The notes: generated by a model not told the origin, from the letters alone. Positions 1-9,484 are shown, counted from the stretch's first letter. The stretch: 64,000 nt of DNA from Gordonia sihwensis NBRC 108236 (GCF_000333035.1 NZ_BANU01000002.1:62001-126000), one strand, 5' to 3'. Translations and numbers: made by a program.

Positions 1-75
1 GAGGAGAAGCGGGCGCGAGCGCGTGAACGGCTCGGCTGGATCATGGACATCTACCTGCTGCAGAAGGCTCGCTGA
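1..75 (+). CDS. C-terminal fragment of an unidentified protein (5' cut by window edge)
   Basis: An open frame enters from the left edge and stops with TGA at 73-75. It encodes 24 residues, starting EEKRARARER and ending IYLLQKAR. The stretch is basic and Arg-rich and then becomes hydrophobic. It converges on cysQ with a 9-base gap. The frame is read only from continuity and codon composition. Too little is visible to name the protein. Confidence 0.5.
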   Translation, partial: EEKRARARERLGWIMDIYLLQKAR

Positions 76-84
76 GCGGCCCCT

Positions 85-834
85 TCACCAGGGTGTCGCG
101 ACCGCCTCGAGAACGGCGTCGGCGATCTCCGTGCGGCAGATGACGAAGTCGGGCATGTACGGCTGCGGGTTGTTGTAGACGATCGGCCGTCCGTCGAGCC
201 GGCTGCAATGCAGTCCCGCCGCCAGCGCGACGCCGACCGGCGCGCAGTTGTCCCACTCGTACTGGCCGCCGGAGTGCACGTAGGCGTCGACATCGCCGCG
301 GACCACGGCCATCGCCTTGGCGCCCGCCGAACCGATGCGGATCGCGTCCATGCCGAGCCGATCGGCGACCGCCGCGGAATGATACGAGTGTCCGTACCGC
401 GACACCGCGAGTCGGCCCGTGAGCGGCCCGTGAGTGGCCGGTACGTCGTCGCTGCGGAACACCTCGTTCTTCGCCGGGAGCGACACCGCGGCCGCGGTCG
501 GCGTGCCGTCCACCGTGAGCGCGACGTGCACCGCCCAGTCCGATGTACCCATCGCGAACTCGCTCGTGCCGTCGAGCGGATCGATGATCCACACCCGCTC
601 GGCGCGCGAGCGGTCGCCGACGTCCTCGGCCTCCTCCGAGAGCACGGCGTCCCGTCCTCGGTGCCTGCGCAGGACGGTGGAGATCCACGCTTGCGCCAGT
701 GCGTCTCCCACATCGCCGACCAGGGGACCGGTGAGCAGATCCCGGTGGCGGATGCCCAGGAGGATCTCGCCCGCGCCTTCGGCGATCGCGGCGGCGAGTT
801 CGGCGTCGGACATCGCGGGAGGGGACGGGCGCAT
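85..834 (-). CDS. cysQ: 3'(2'),5'-bisphosphate nucleotidase CysQ-like (inositol monophosphatase superfamily)
   Basis: This 249-residue cytoplasmic protein belongs to the lithium-sensitive inositol monophosphatase/PAP phosphatase superfamily. Family members hydrolyse 3'-phosphoadenosine 5'-phosphate to AMP during sulfate assimilation, and mycobacterial CysQ also acts on PAPS and inositol phosphates. The metal-binding motif WIIDPLDGT lies at residues 82-90, an upstream acidic SEEAED at about 66-71 and a second metal motif EWD at 193-195. These are the three hallmark elements. The start is ATG at 834; an in-frame ATG at 813 (MSDAEL) is possible. The gene is divergent from the downstream glycosylase across about 100 bases. 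Substrate preference within the superfamily cannot be read from sequence alone. Confidence 0.85.
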   Translation of the reverse strand: MRPSPPAMSDAELAAAIAEGAGEILLGIRHRDLLTGPLVGDVGDALAQAWISTVLRRHRGRDAVLSEEAEDVGDRSRAERVWIIDPLDGTSEFAMGTSDWAVHVALTVDGTPTAAAVSLPAKNEVFRSDDVPATHGPLTGRLAVSRYGHSYHSAAVADRLGMDAIRIGSAGAKAMAVVRGDVDAYVHSGGQYEWDNCAPVGVALAAGLHCSRLDGRPIVYNNPQPYMPDFVICRTEIADAVLEAVATPW

Positions 835-938
835 CCTCTAACTAGAACACACCGGCGCAGGCTGGAGCACCGGCGGATTTCCGGTCGGGTCGGTCCGGCG
901 CACGTGAGAAAGTCCGACCCGTGGCGCACACTGGGGGC

Positions 939-1835
939 ATGCCGGAGCTTCCCGAAGTGACCGCCATCGCGACGTACCTCGACTCGCGGGCCGCCGGCCT
1001 GCCGATCCGGCGGGTCGACGTCGCCTCGCTCGCCGTGCTCAAGACCGCCGATCCGCCGTACACGGCGCTGACGGGCCGCATCGTGTCGAGCGTCGACCGT
1101 ATCGGGAAGTACCTGGTGATCCGGACCGCGCCCGGGCCCGCGGCCGGCGATGCCGCGGTCGACGACGAGATCGACCTGGTGATCCACCTGTCCCGTGCCG
1201 GGTGGGTGCGTTGGAGCGACTCGCTCTCGCAGACTCCGCCGAAACCGGGAGGCAAGGGCCCCATCGCGCTGCGCGTTCACTGCGGGCTGCCCGGTGAGGG
1301 CTTCGACGTCACCGAGGCCGGGACACAGAAGCGGCTGGCGGCCTGGATCGTGCGCGACACCGCAGAAGTGGAACGGATCGCCGGCCTCGGGCCCGACGTT
1401 CTGGCGCTGGACCGCGACCAGTTCGCTGCGCTCCTCGCCGGCAGCAGCGCGCGGATCAAGAACCTGCTGACCGATCAGCGGGTCGTCGCCGGGGTGGGCA
1501 ACGCCTACTCGGACGAGATCCTGCACACCGCTCGGCTGTCGCCCTTCGCCACGTCGAAGAGCCTCTCGGACAAGCAGATCGACGACCTGTACCGGGCCGT
1601 CCGCTCGGTGCTGCACGATGCGATCGAACGGCTCGAAGGACAGGAGGTGGCCCGCCTCAAGTCGGAGAAGCGCACCGGGCTTCGGGTCCACGCGCGCACC
1701 GGCCTGCCCTGTCCGGTGTGCGGCGACACCGTCCGTGAGGTGTCCTTCGCCGACCGCTCGTTCCAGTACTGCCCGACGTGTCAGACGGGCGGCAAGGTGC
1801 TGGCCGACCGCCGGATGTCGCGGCTGCTGAAGTAG
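939..1835 (+). CDS. Fpg/Nei-family DNA glycosylase/AP lyase
   Basis: This is a 298-residue base-excision repair enzyme of the formamidopyrimidine-DNA glycosylase/endonuclease VIII family. Family members excise oxidised bases and cleave abasic sites through the N-terminal proline. The start is fixed at ATG 939 because the family needs PELPEV directly after the initiator Met; a GTG 18 bases upstream would bury the catalytic Pro. A C-terminal zinc finger has Cys258, Cys261, Cys278 and Cys281 (CPVC...CPTCQ), and a helix-two-turn-helix region lies before it around VAGVGNAYSDEIL. From memory the position next to the SDR and pgi matches Rv0944 of M. tuberculosis, which is short there. Here the protein looks complete. 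Whether it prefers purines (Fpg) or pyrimidines (Nei) is not decided. Confidence 0.9.
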   Translation: MPELPEVTAIATYLDSRAAGLPIRRVDVASLAVLKTADPPYTALTGRIVSSVDRIGKYLVIRTAPGPAAGDAAVDDEIDLVIHLSRAGWVRWSDSLSQTPPKPGGKGPIALRVHCGLPGEGFDVTEAGTQKRLAAWIVRDTAEVERIAGLGPDVLALDRDQFAALLAGSSARIKNLLTDQRVVAGVGNAYSDEILHTARLSPFATSKSLSDKQIDDLYRAVRSVLHDAIERLEGQEVARLKSEKRTGLRVHARTGLPCPVCGDTVREVSFADRSFQYCPTCQTGGKVLADRRMSRLLK

Positions 1836-1882
1836 GGGATCGACGCGCGTGGCCGCTGCGCTCCGGTCGTCGACCGCCGCTC

Positions 1883-3085
1883 CTACACCCGCGTACGCAC
1901 TAGGAGCACGTTGTAGTCGTCCCAGCGGCTCGCGTTGAAGTAGAGATCGGGACCGGTGCCGCGCAGGGCGGGTGAGTTCGGGAGCATCATCGGCGCGTAC
2001 AGATCCAGGCTCGCCGGAGCGATCCGGCGCGGGCCGCTCCACGGGCCCTGCGGAGACGGTGCCGTGCGCATCAGCACGCCGCGCGGGCTGTCGAGCATCA
2101 CGTACTTGTTCAGGAAGGGACTCCAGGCCACCGACAGTTCGGTGACCGGTCCGCGCACCACCGGTCGCGCGGCGTCGGGCGACGGCGCCCAGCCGCGCCC
2201 GGTCCAGTACTGATACCTGCCGAGGTCGAGGATGTCGGCGGGCCGGAAGCGAGCGACGTACGCGGAACCGAAGCGGCCGTTCGGGGTGCCGTACTGGTAG
2301 ATCCAGCCGGCGTCGGCGCCGCGCCCCTTCACGTAGGCGCTCTGCTGGAAGTGCGCGTCACCGGCCCGGATCGACGGCGAGCCCGCTCCGGTGGGCACCG
2401 TGACTCCGGCATTGACGCGGATGGTGTTCTGCGGGGTGGACCAGGTGCGGCCGTTGTCGTTCGAGACCGCCGTCGCCGAGTAGTTCGTGTACCAGACACT
2501 GGGCGGGCCCCAGGCTCGGACCGACATGTAGTTGACGTACTGCCGGCCGCCGACCGAGATGCCGGCGGTCGGAATCGTGGTCTTCTCGATGCCGTCGAAC
2601 CCGAGCGCGCCGAACATCTGGCCGGCGTAGCCGCTGCCGTCGAGGCGCAGCCCGTCGGACAGGTTCCGGTCGGACGACCGCAACAGCGCGTTGTGGCGCC
2701 ACTGCTGATCGCCGGTGAGGCAGTTGCCGAAGGTGTCGCCGAAAGCGAGGAGCGTCTGCCCGCGGCCGTTGTCCCAGGCGACTCCGACATCGGTGCCGGA
2801 GACGCCGAACCGTCCGAAGGTCCTATTGGGGCTGCGGGGACCGGTGACCCACGCGACGGTCGCGGTGGTCCCGTCGTCGTAGGCGGGCATGGCCTTCTGC
2901 GGACCGGCCGGGGCGCCGCCGCGGGGCAGGAACTTGCCGATCACCGGAATCGGGACCACCGGGCCGCTGTTGCTGCAGGCGCGAGCGTCGGCGGGTGCGG
3001 TCACCGACAGTGCCGCCGCCGCGGACGCGGCCGTGATGACACAGGCGGTGAGCATCTGGAGCGTTCGGAGTCTCAGACGGCGCAT
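1883..3085 (-). CDS. Secreted DUF4185 protein, putative endo-D-arabinanase (GH183-like), copy 1
   Basis: This 400-residue exported protein has an Arg-rich start, a hydrophobic segment at about residues 10-28 and an Ala-rich cleavage region near PADARA. The mature part is a single DUF4185 domain (AWVTGPRSPNRTFGRFG, AWDNGRGQTLLAFGDTFG, SPFLNKYVMLDSPRG, LYFNASRWDDYNVLL), probably a five-bladed beta-propeller fold. DUF4185 members were shown to include endo-D-arabinanases, now CAZy family GH183, that cut the D-arabinan of arabinogalactan and lipoarabinomannan. The likely role is cell-wall arabinan turnover; this is inferred from the family and not shown for this gene. ATG 3085 follows a GAGG-like ribosome site. 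A close paralogue lies directly upstream in the same orientation, about 115 bases away. Confidence 0.85.
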   Translation of the reverse strand: MRRLRLRTLQMLTACVITAASAAAALSVTAPADARACSNSGPVVPIPVIGKFLPRGGAPAGPQKAMPAYDDGTTATVAWVTGPRSPNRTFGRFGVSGTDVGVAWDNGRGQTLLAFGDTFGNCLTGDQQWRHNALLRSSDRNLSDGLRLDGSGYAGQMFGALGFDGIEKTTIPTAGISVGGRQYVNYMSVRAWGPPSVWYTNYSATAVSNDNGRTWSTPQNTIRVNAGVTVPTGAGSPSIRAGDAHFQQSAYVKGRGADAGWIYQYGTPNGRFGSAYVARFRPADILDLGRYQYWTGRGWAPSPDAARPVVRGPVTELSVAWSPFLNKYVMLDSPRGVLMRTAPSPQGPWSGPRRIAPASLDLYAPMMLPNSPALRGTGPDLYFNASRWDDYNVLLVRTRV

Positions 3086-3199
3086 GGTTCCTCATCTGTG
3101 GCTGGAGTGCTTACCGTGCCTCTCTTTGGTAACAGGCGGGTTCGGTGCTCGTACAGCGATACGGCACCGGTGTCGCCGACTCGAGGGAAATGGGCGATA

Positions 3200-4549
3200 T
3201 CACCGTGACAGGCGAGTTCGCACCAACGCGACGTTGTAGTCGTCCCATCGGCTGCCGTGGAAGTAGAGGTCGGGGCCGGTGCCGGTGAGCGCGGGCGATT
3301 GGGGGAGCATCATCGGAGCGTAGAGGCCCAGCGTCCCGGGGACGAGCAGCCTGGGTGCGCTCCACGGTCCTTCGGGATGGTCGGCGGTCCGCATCTGGAC
3401 CCCGGTGGTGGGACTGTGCAGCATCACGTACTTGTTCAGGAACGGACTCCACGCCACCGACAGTTCGGTGACCGGTGCGGGAAGGACCCTCCCGGCGGAG
3501 CCGCCGGGGATGTCGTCGATGGAGTCGGACCAGCCACTGCCGGTCCAGTAGTGATAGCGGCTCAGGTCGAGGACGTCCGACGGCCGGAATCGGGCGAGGT
3601 AGGCGCCACCGAACCGGCCGTTCGGGGTGCCGAACTGGTACACCCAGCCGTCATCGTCGCCGTGCCCCTTCACGTAGGCGGCCTGCTGGAACTTGCTGTC
3701 GTTGGCGTGAACAGACGGCCATCCCTCCGGGATGGGCAGCGAGACGCCGGCGTTCACGCGGATGGTCGCAGGCGGCGTGGTCCAGGTCTGTCCATTGTCG
3801 GAGGAGACCGCGGTCGCGGAGAAATTGGTGTCCCACTGGCCGGGGAGTCCCCACTTCCGGACCGACATGTAGTTCAGGTACTGCTTGCCGTCGATGGCGA
3901 TCGCAGATGTGGGGATGGTGGTGACCTCGACGCCGCTCCAGCCGATCGCGCCGATCATCTGACGGGCGAAGGCCGGCGCGTCCGCGGCCACCGACGCGCC
4001 GGAGTGGACGTCGCCCGGAACGCCGTCCGGCACGGTGAGTCCGTTCGTCAGGTCGTCGTCGGTGGTGCGGAGCAGAACGTTGTGCCGCCACTGCCTGCCC
4101 GGTGCCGTGCAGTCACCGAATGTGTCGCCGAAGGCCAGGAGGGTCTGGCCCGCGCCGTTGTCCCAGGCGATGCCCAGATCGGTGCCCGAGATGCCGAAGC
4201 GGGTGAAGGTCCGATTCGCGCTGCGGGGTCCGGTGGTCCACGCGACGGTGCGGGTGACTCCGTTGTCGAAGTGCGGGAGTGGGCCCTGTGGTCCTTGCGC
4301 GGCACCCGAACCGGATCCCGACGAACCCAGCGAGCCAGATGAGCCCGGCGATCCCGATGAGCCCAGCGATCCGGTGTCGAAGAAGGGCAGGCTCGACCCG
4401 TTGCCCTGGGTGCCGCAGGGTGCCGCGGCGGCGTCTCCGGCTCCCGGAACCGTCACGAGGACGGCCGCAGTGATCGTCGCAGCCGACACAGTGAGGCTGC
4501 GGAAGCGGAGGAGGCTGCGGAAGGGAAGGAGGCGGCGGAAGGGAGGCAT
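3200..4549 (-). CDS. Secreted DUF4185 protein with Ser/Gly linker, putative endo-D-arabinanase, copy 2
   Basis: This 449-residue paralogue of the adjacent DUF4185 gene shares the same blocks (AWTTGPRSANRTFTRFG, AWDNGAGQTLLAFGDTFG, WSPFLNKYVMLHSP, LYFHGSRWDDYNVAL). It has a Sec signal with a basic N-region and a hydrophobic core around VSAATITAAVLVTV. Between the signal and the catalytic domain is a low-complexity linker of roughly 30 residues built on GSSGSPGSSGS-type repeats, absent from copy 1. ATG 4549 is preferred over the longer TTG start at 4570 because GGAG sits 8 bases before it and the signal peptide then has normal length. Two tandem copies suggest duplication followed by divergence in substrate or wall anchoring. 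Confidence 0.85.
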   Translation of the reverse strand: MPPFRRLLPFRSLLRFRSLTVSAATITAAVLVTVPGAGDAAAAPCGTQGNGSSLPFFDTGSLGSSGSPGSSGSLGSSGSGSGAAQGPQGPLPHFDNGVTRTVAWTTGPRSANRTFTRFGISGTDLGIAWDNGAGQTLLAFGDTFGDCTAPGRQWRHNVLLRTTDDDLTNGLTVPDGVPGDVHSGASVAADAPAFARQMIGAIGWSGVEVTTIPTSAIAIDGKQYLNYMSVRKWGLPGQWDTNFSATAVSSDNGQTWTTPPATIRVNAGVSLPIPEGWPSVHANDSKFQQAAYVKGHGDDDGWVYQFGTPNGRFGGAYLARFRPSDVLDLSRYHYWTGSGWSDSIDDIPGGSAGRVLPAPVTELSVAWSPFLNKYVMLHSPTTGVQMRTADHPEGPWSAPRLLVPGTLGLYAPMMLPQSPALTGTGPDLYFHGSRWDDYNVALVRTRLSR

Positions 4550-4685
4550 GGGCTCACTCCTGTTACGCAAGGTGAAATTGTGATCGAAGTTACTAGAGTG
4601 ACGTTGATCGTCTCATCTCGTCGGTTCGCCGCGCAACGGCGCGTCGGGCCGATCACGCCGCGGTGCCGACCCTCGTCACGGCCGG

Positions 4686-4691
4686 TAGATT
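4686..4691 (+). promoter_or_regulatory. -10 hexamer of a leaderless promoter (SDR gene)
   Basis: TAGATT lies exactly 7 bases before ATG 4699, which places transcription start at the A of the start codon. There is no Shine-Dalgarno sequence. This supports ATG 4699 over the upstream GTG 4663. Confidence 0.55.
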
Positions 4692-4698
4692 CGGCTGC

Positions 4699-5439
4699 AT
4701 GGTTCGCGAGAAGATCATCATCACCGGTGCGAGTTCAGGTCTCGGAGAGGGGATGGCCCGCGAGTTCGCGGCCCGCGGCCGCAGTTTGGGACTCGCGGCG
4801 CGACGGATCGATCGGCTGGAATCGCTTGCCGGGCAACTCGAATCATCCGCGCGCCGGGTGGCAGTCAGGCAACTCGACGTGACCGACGCGGATGCGGTCC
4901 CAGTGGCCTTCGAGGCGCTGTCGGAGGACCTCGGCGGTGTCGACCGGGTGATCGTGAACGCCGGGCTCGGCAAGGGTGCTCCGATCGGAACCGGACACGC
5001 CGCGGCCAACATGGAGACCGTTCAGACCAATCTCGTCGGTGCGCTCGCGCAAGCCGAAGCGGCGATGGAGATCTTCCGCAGGCAGAACGCAGGACACCTC
5101 GTCCTGGTGAGTTCGATGAGTGCGGTCCGGGGCCTGCCGAAGGCTCAGACCGCGTACTCGGCCTCGAAGGCAGGAGTCTCGGCCCTCGGACAGGGGCTCA
5201 GAGCCGAACTCGCGGGAAGCCCGATCACGGTGACAGTGCTGCTTCCGGGTTACATCGAGACGGACATCAACCGCGGAGTGAAGACCTCGATGATGACCGA
5301 CACCGAGCGCGGGGTGAAGGCGATGGTCGCGGCGATCGAATCCGAACGCGCCCGCGCGGCGGTTCCGGCGTGGCCGTGGACGCCGATCTCGTGGGCGCTG
5401 CGCTACCTGCCGGAGTCGCTCTCGGCGAAGCTGATCTGA
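4699..5439 (+). CDS. Short-chain dehydrogenase/reductase (Rv0945-like)
   Basis: This 246-residue classical SDR is cytosolic. The dinucleotide-binding TGASSGLG is near residues 8-15, the NAG motif (VNAGLG) around 88, a catalytic Ser in VLVSSMSAV, and the YxxxK pair in TAYSASKAG. The substrate cannot be predicted. It follows the glycosylase and DUF4185 genes and precedes pgi in the order seen around M. tuberculosis Rv0945 (recalled from memory). The start at ATG 4699 is supported by a -10 hexamer 7 bases upstream. The C-terminal region (WPWTPISWALRYLP) is mildly hydrophobic, so peripheral membrane association is possible. Confidence 0.85.
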   Translation: MVREKIIITGASSGLGEGMAREFAARGRSLGLAARRIDRLESLAGQLESSARRVAVRQLDVTDADAVPVAFEALSEDLGGVDRVIVNAGLGKGAPIGTGHAAANMETVQTNLVGALAQAEAAMEIFRRQNAGHLVLVSSMSAVRGLPKAQTAYSASKAGVSALGQGLRAELAGSPITVTVLLPGYIETDINRGVKTSMMTDTERGVKAMVAAIESERARAAVPAWPWTPISWALRYLPESLSAKLI

Positions 5440-5471
5440 GCCACACCTCGCGAGGAACTCGTTCGACCGAA

Positions 5472-5477
5472 TAATGT
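5472..5477 (+). promoter_or_regulatory. -10 hexamer of a leaderless promoter (pgi)
   Basis: TAATGT lies exactly 7 bases upstream of ATG 5485 with no ribosome-binding site between. This geometry favours ATG 5485 over the in-frame GTG at 5476, which overlaps the hexamer. Confidence 0.5.
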
Positions 5478-5484
5478 GGGGACA

Positions 5485-7182
5485 ATGATGACGAATCTGC
5501 GTGGACGGCTCGACGGGACGGACGATTTCGACATCACATCGACTGTCTCGTGGCACGCTCTGGCTGCTCACCAGCAGCATGTGTACTCGCTGCACCTGCG
5601 TGAACTCTTCGTGATGGATCCTGATCGCGGACGTGATCTGACGGTCGACGCCGCCGATCTGCACATCGACTTCTCCAAGAACCTGATCACCCGGGAGACC
5701 GTGGAACTGCTCGCGGCACTCGCCCGTGAGGCCGGTGTGGAAGAGCAGCGCGATGCCATGTTCGCCGGGGCGCATCTGAACACCTCGGAAGACCGTGCCG
5801 CGCTGCACATCGCGTTGCGGCTCCCGCGCGACGCCGAACTCGTGGTCGACGGCCAGGACGTGGTGGCCGACGTGCACGCGGTCCTCGATGCGATGGGCGA
5901 GTTCACCGACCGGGTGCGCAACGGCGAGTGGACCGGCTACACGGGCAAGCCGATAACCGACGTGGTCAACATCGGTATCGGGGGCAGCGACCTCGGTCCG
6001 GTCATGGCGTACGAGGCGCTTCGCCACTACCGTCATCCGGGGATCACCGGGCACTTCGTCTCCAACAGCGACCCGTCCGATCTGGTGTCGGTGCTCGAGG
6101 GACTCGACCCCCAGACCACGCTGTTCGTCGTCTCGTCGAAGACCTTCACCACCCTCGAGACCATCACCAACGCGACCGCGGCGAAACGGTGGCTGCTGCG
6201 CGAGCTCGGGGTCGACGGGGCCGACTCGGACGCGGTCGCCAAGCATTTCGTCGCCGTCAGCACCAACACCGACGAGGTCGCGAAGTTCGGTATCGACACC
6301 GCCAACATGTTCGGATTTTGGAACTGGGTGGGCGGCCGCTACTCGATCGACTCGGCGATCGGGCTGTCGTTGATGATCGCCATCGGCCGTGAGCTGTTCG
6401 GCGAATTCCTCGCCGGTTTCCACGCGATGGACGAGCACTTCCGGACCGCGCCGCTGGAGCGGAACGCGCCGGCGATCCTCGCGCTGGTGGGTCTGTGGTA
6501 CTCCAACTTCTGGGATGCGCAGTCGCAGGCCGTGCTGCCGTACTCCGACGACATGGCTCGGTTTCCGGCATACCTGCAGCAGCTGACGATGGAGTCGAAC
6601 GGGAAGTCGGTCACCGCCGCCGGACATCACGTCACCTCGCCGACCGGCTCGATCTACTGGGGTGAGCCGGGGACCAACGGGCAGCACGCCTTCTACCAGC
6701 TCCTGCATCAGGGGACCTGGCTGATCCCGGCCGATTTCATCGGGTTCGCGCAACCGCTCGACGACCTGCCCGCGGCCGACGGACGTTCGATGCACGACAT
6801 CCTGATGAGCAACTTCTTCGCACAGACGCAGGTGCTCGCCTTCGGCAAGACCGCCGACGACATCGCCGCCGAGGGGGTGCCGCCGAAGCTGGTGCCGCAC
6901 AAGGTGATGCCCGGAAACCGCCCGTCGACGTCGATTCTGGCGCCCAAGCTCACGCCCTCGGTCCTCGGACAACTGATCGCACTCTACGAGCACGAGACCT
7001 TCGTGAAGGCGATGATCTGGGGGATCAACCCCTTCGACCAGTGGGGTGTGGAACTCGGGAAGAAGCAGGCCGTCGATCTGCTCGGCGTGATCAGCGACGA
7101 CGCCGCGCCTGCGCCGCTGCCGGACTCGTCGACCGACGCACTGGTGCGCTGGTACCGCACCGAACGCGGCCGGCCGTCCTGA
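5485..7182 (+). CDS. pgi: Glucose-6-phosphate isomerase
   Basis: This 565-residue cytosolic enzyme interconverts glucose-6-phosphate and fructose-6-phosphate. Typical family signatures are present: [11 protein letters not shown] in the first sugar-isomerase domain, [31 protein letters not shown], and a C-terminal [13 protein letters not shown] block that carries the catalytic Lys region. Length is normal for bacterial Pgi of the eukaryote-like class. It is convergent with the chorismate mutase gene, with 24 bases between stop codons. Transcription probably starts at the ATG itself. Confidence 0.96.
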   Translation: MMTNLRGRLDGTDDFDITSTVSWHALAAHQQHVYSLHLRELFVMDPDRGRDLTVDAADLHIDFSKNLITRETVELLAALAREAGVEEQRDAMFAGAHLNTSEDRAALHIALRLPRDAELVVDGQDVVADVHAVLDAMGEFTDRVRNGEWTGYTGKPITDVVNIGIGGSDLGPVMAYEALRHYRHPGITGHFVSNSDPSDLVSVLEGLDPQTTLFVVSSKTFTTLETITNATAAKRWLLRELGVDGADSDAVAKHFVAVSTNTDEVAKFGIDTANMFGFWNWVGGRYSIDSAIGLSLMIAIGRELFGEFLAGFHAMDEHFRTAPLERNAPAILALVGLWYSNFWDAQSQAVLPYSDDMARFPAYLQQLTMESNGKSVTAAGHHVTSPTGSIYWGEPGTNGQHAFYQLLHQGTWLIPADFIGFAQPLDDLPAADGRSMHDILMSNFFAQTQVLAFGKTADDIAAEGVPPKLVPHKVMPGNRPSTSILAPKLTPSVLGQLIALYEHETFVKAMIWGINPFDQWGVELGKKQAVDLLGVISDDAAPAPLPDSSTDALVRWYRTERGRPS

Positions 7183-7206
7183 GGCCGCCGGGAGGCAGGG
7201 AGGTCG

Positions 7207-7566
7207 CTAACGCCCCAGCGGTCCACGGCCCAGTCTCAGGAGCAGCATCGCGAGGGTGTGTCCCTCGGACCCCAGCGCGGAGAAGCGGTCGAGGACCTTC
7301 ATCTCGCGGCTGTGCACCAGGCGCGGTCCACCCGTAGCCATGCGGTGCGCGCCGATCTTCTTCGACACGGCGCTGCGCCGCTGAATGGCGGCGAGGATGA
7401 CGGCGTCCATGCGGTCGATCTCGACTCGGAGTTCCTCGATGTCGTCGGGCAGGGCGGTGACATCGTCGCTCAGCCCCAGCGCTTCCAGATCCAGCGCGAA
7501 CCGTCCGCCGCCGTCGTTTCCGTGGGCCGCGCCGTCATTGGTCTGCTGATCATCCTGGTCACTCAC
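7207..7566 (-). CDS. Chorismate mutase (AroQ-delta, Rv0948c-like)
   Basis: This 119-residue protein converts chorismate to prephenate for Phe/Tyr synthesis. The AroQ core is in the C-terminal about 85 residues: IEELRVEIDRMDAVILAAI, then QRRSAVSKKIG and LVHSREMKVLDRFSALG, ending RLGRGPLGR. The short-loop architecture and the C-terminal LGRG tail match the M. tuberculosis intracellular chorismate mutase, whose activity is boosted by complex formation with DAHP synthase. I start it at GTG 7566; the frame is open to 7704 but that extension would overlap the divergent membrane-protein gene and its promoter. An acidic Asn/Gln-rich leader of about 30 residues precedes the catalytic part. Confidence 0.85.
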   Translation of the reverse strand: MSDQDDQQTNDGAAHGNDGGGRFALDLEALGLSDDVTALPDDIEELRVEIDRMDAVILAAIQRRSAVSKKIGAHRMATGGPRLVHSREMKVLDRFSALGSEGHTLAMLLLRLGRGPLGR

Positions 7567-7627
7567 GTCTTCCGATTTTGCCACGCAGGGTTCGCAGGCG
7601 TGGCGGCGCGTAGTGAACAATGCAGTG

Positions 7628-9484
7628 ATGACCACCGCCGCGATGACCACCGCGAGAACGACCGCCGCGAGAAGAGTCGGAGCACTGGCACTGGCGCTGA
7701 TCATGGTGCAGCTCGTCGTGCGCGCGGTGCTGGTGATCTGGGGAAACTTCTACTGGGACGACCTCATCCTCATGGGGCGGGCGTCCACGTACCCGATTCC
7801 GTCGTGGGATTTCCTGGGTTACAGCCACGACGGCCACTTCATGCCCGCCGCGTTCCTGGTCGCCGGGCTCACCACGGCACTGGCCCCCGTGCAGTGGTGG
7901 CTGCCCGCGCTGACGCTGGTGGTCCTGCAGGCGGTCGCCTCACTGGCGGTGTGGCGGATGATCCGCATCCTCGCGCCGCGGGCGGGGGGCTGGGCGCTGG
8001 CCGCCCTGTGCTTCTATCTGTTCGTTCCGATGACCGTCAGTGCCTACGTCTGGTGGGCGGCCGGTCTGAACACCCTGCCGATGCAGGCCGCGATGGCAGT
8101 CGTGGTCGGCAACGCGGTAGCGCTGGTCCGCGACCGCCCGGACCCGGTGCGCAGCCGGCGTCTGCTGATCGGCGCGGTGGCCGCCTTCGTGGTCGGTCTG
8201 CTGTTCTTCGAGAAGTCACTGTTCATCCTGCCCGTCGCCTTCGTCGCGGCGGTTCTCGCGCTCCGCAGTCGCTCATCGGCCCGCTGGGACGATGAGGCCG
8301 ACTACCGATCGTCACCGCTGAGCCAGGCCTTTCTTCGGGCTCGTCCGCTGTGGCTGATCCTCGGCGGCGTGTTCGTGGTGTGGGCCGCGGTCTTTCTCGC
8401 GACGTCGACGGCCACGGCCGGCGTCCACTCCATCGGGCAGACGGCCCATCTGGTGTGGCGCAGCATCAACAACGCGATCGTGCCCTCGTTCACCGGCGGT
8501 CCGTGGGTGTGGGAGCGGTGGACGCCGTCGCCGCCGATGGGATTCCCGAGCGTGTGGATGATCGTCCTCGGGTGGGTGGTGCTGGCGGCGGCGATCGCGA
8601 TCACCGTGCGCCGCAGACGCGGCGTGGCGCTGATCTGGTTCTTCGCACTGCTGTACGCGGTGGCGGCCCAGATTCCGGTGATGTGGAACCGGTCGAGCGG
8701 CAACACCGCGCTCGAGCTGGCGCAGACCATGCGGTACCTGCCCGACACCGCGCTGGTGCTGGCGATCGCGTTGGCCCTGATCGCCGCGGCGCCGTCGATC
8801 GGTGCCCACACCGCGGGACCCTCACAGCCCGACCGGCGGATGGCGGTCGCGGCCGCGGTGGCGGGTGTGGCCTTCCTGGTCTCGGCGGTCACGGCCACGA
8901 TGTCCTTCGGGCAGTCCTGGCGTGACGATCCGACCGGCGACTATCTGCGCACCGCGCGTGCGTCGCTGGCGTCGATGGACGGCAAGACGATGTTCGATCA
9001 GCCGGTGCCGCTCGAGGTGCTGCTGCCGGTCGCTTATCCGAACAACATGATCAGCCATGTCTTCGGCCGCCTGCGCGAGCGTCCCGGCTTCGGGAAGGTC
9101 ACCGATGAGTTGAAGGTCCTCAATCCGGAGGGTCGCCTGGTCGCGGGAGCGGTGTCGCCGGTGCGAACCTTCGAGCCGAGCCGGGGCAGCTGCGCCAAGC
9201 CCGGCATCGACGACCTCACCAGGCTGCCGCTGAGCGGCCCGCTGATCGACTGGCAGTGGACCGTCGGTTTCAGCTACTGCGCCGACCGAGCCGGCACCGT
9301 GGAACTCCGTCTCGAAGGAGGCGACCCCGTCGAGGTCCCGGTGCGGTCGGGACTGCACGCGGCCTACGTCCAGCTCGACGGGCACGGCACCGAACTCCGG
9401 ATCCGGCCGGTGACGCCGGGGCTGCGCCTGCACACCGGGGACGGCAGGGTGGGGGCGCCGGTGATGGCCGAGGCGGCGCCGTGA
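7628..9484 (+). CDS. Polytopic membrane protein, GT-C glycosyltransferase-like
   Basis: This 618-residue integral membrane protein has about ten predicted hydrophobic helices. After the first helix the sequence FYWDDLIL places a conserved-looking Asp pair at the start of the first external loop, the arrangement typical of GT-C polyprenyl-phosphate-sugar-dependent glycosyltransferases; HDGHFMPAA and YVWWAAGLNTLPMQ follow at later membrane edges. The C-terminal about 170 residues after the last helix look like an extracytoplasmic beta-rich domain. The GT-C assignment is inferred from topology and the DD motif only. The gene sits between chorismate mutase and pcrA; I recall no equivalent there in M. 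tuberculosis. ATG 7628 is chosen over GTG 7613. Confidence 0.65.
   Translation: MTTAAMTTARTTAARRVGALALALIMVQLVVRAVLVIWGNFYWDDLILMGRASTYPIPSWDFLGYSHDGHFMPAAFLVAGLTTALAPVQWWLPALTLVVLQAVASLAVWRMIRILAPRAGGWALAALCFYLFVPMTVSAYVWWAAGLNTLPMQAAMAVVVGNAVALVRDRPDPVRSRRLLIGAVAAFVVGLLFFEKSLFILPVAFVAAVLALRSRSSARWDDEADYRSSPLSQAFLRARPLWLILGGVFVVWAAVFLATSTATAGVHSIGQTAHLVWRSINNAIVPSFTGGPWVWERWTPSPPMGFPSVWMIVLGWVVLAAAIAITVRRRRGVALIWFFALLYAVAAQIPVMWNRSSGNTALELAQTMRYLPDTALVLAIALALIAAAPSIGAHTAGPSQPDRRMAVAAAVAGVAFLVSAVTATMSFGQSWRDDPTGDYLRTARASLASMDGKTMFDQPVPLEVLLPVAYPNNMISHVFGRLRERPGFGKVTDELKVLNPEGRLVAGAVSPVRTFEPSRGSCAKPGIDDLTRLPLSGPLIDWQWTVGFSYCADRAGTVELRLEGGDPVEVPVRSGLHAAYVQLDGHGTELRIRPVTPGLRLHTGDGRVGAPVMAEAAP

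Noticed and set aside
4843..6993. 716-codon antisense open frame over the SDR and pgi
   Set aside because: It lies opposite two well-supported enzymes and has shadow-type composition with no motif.
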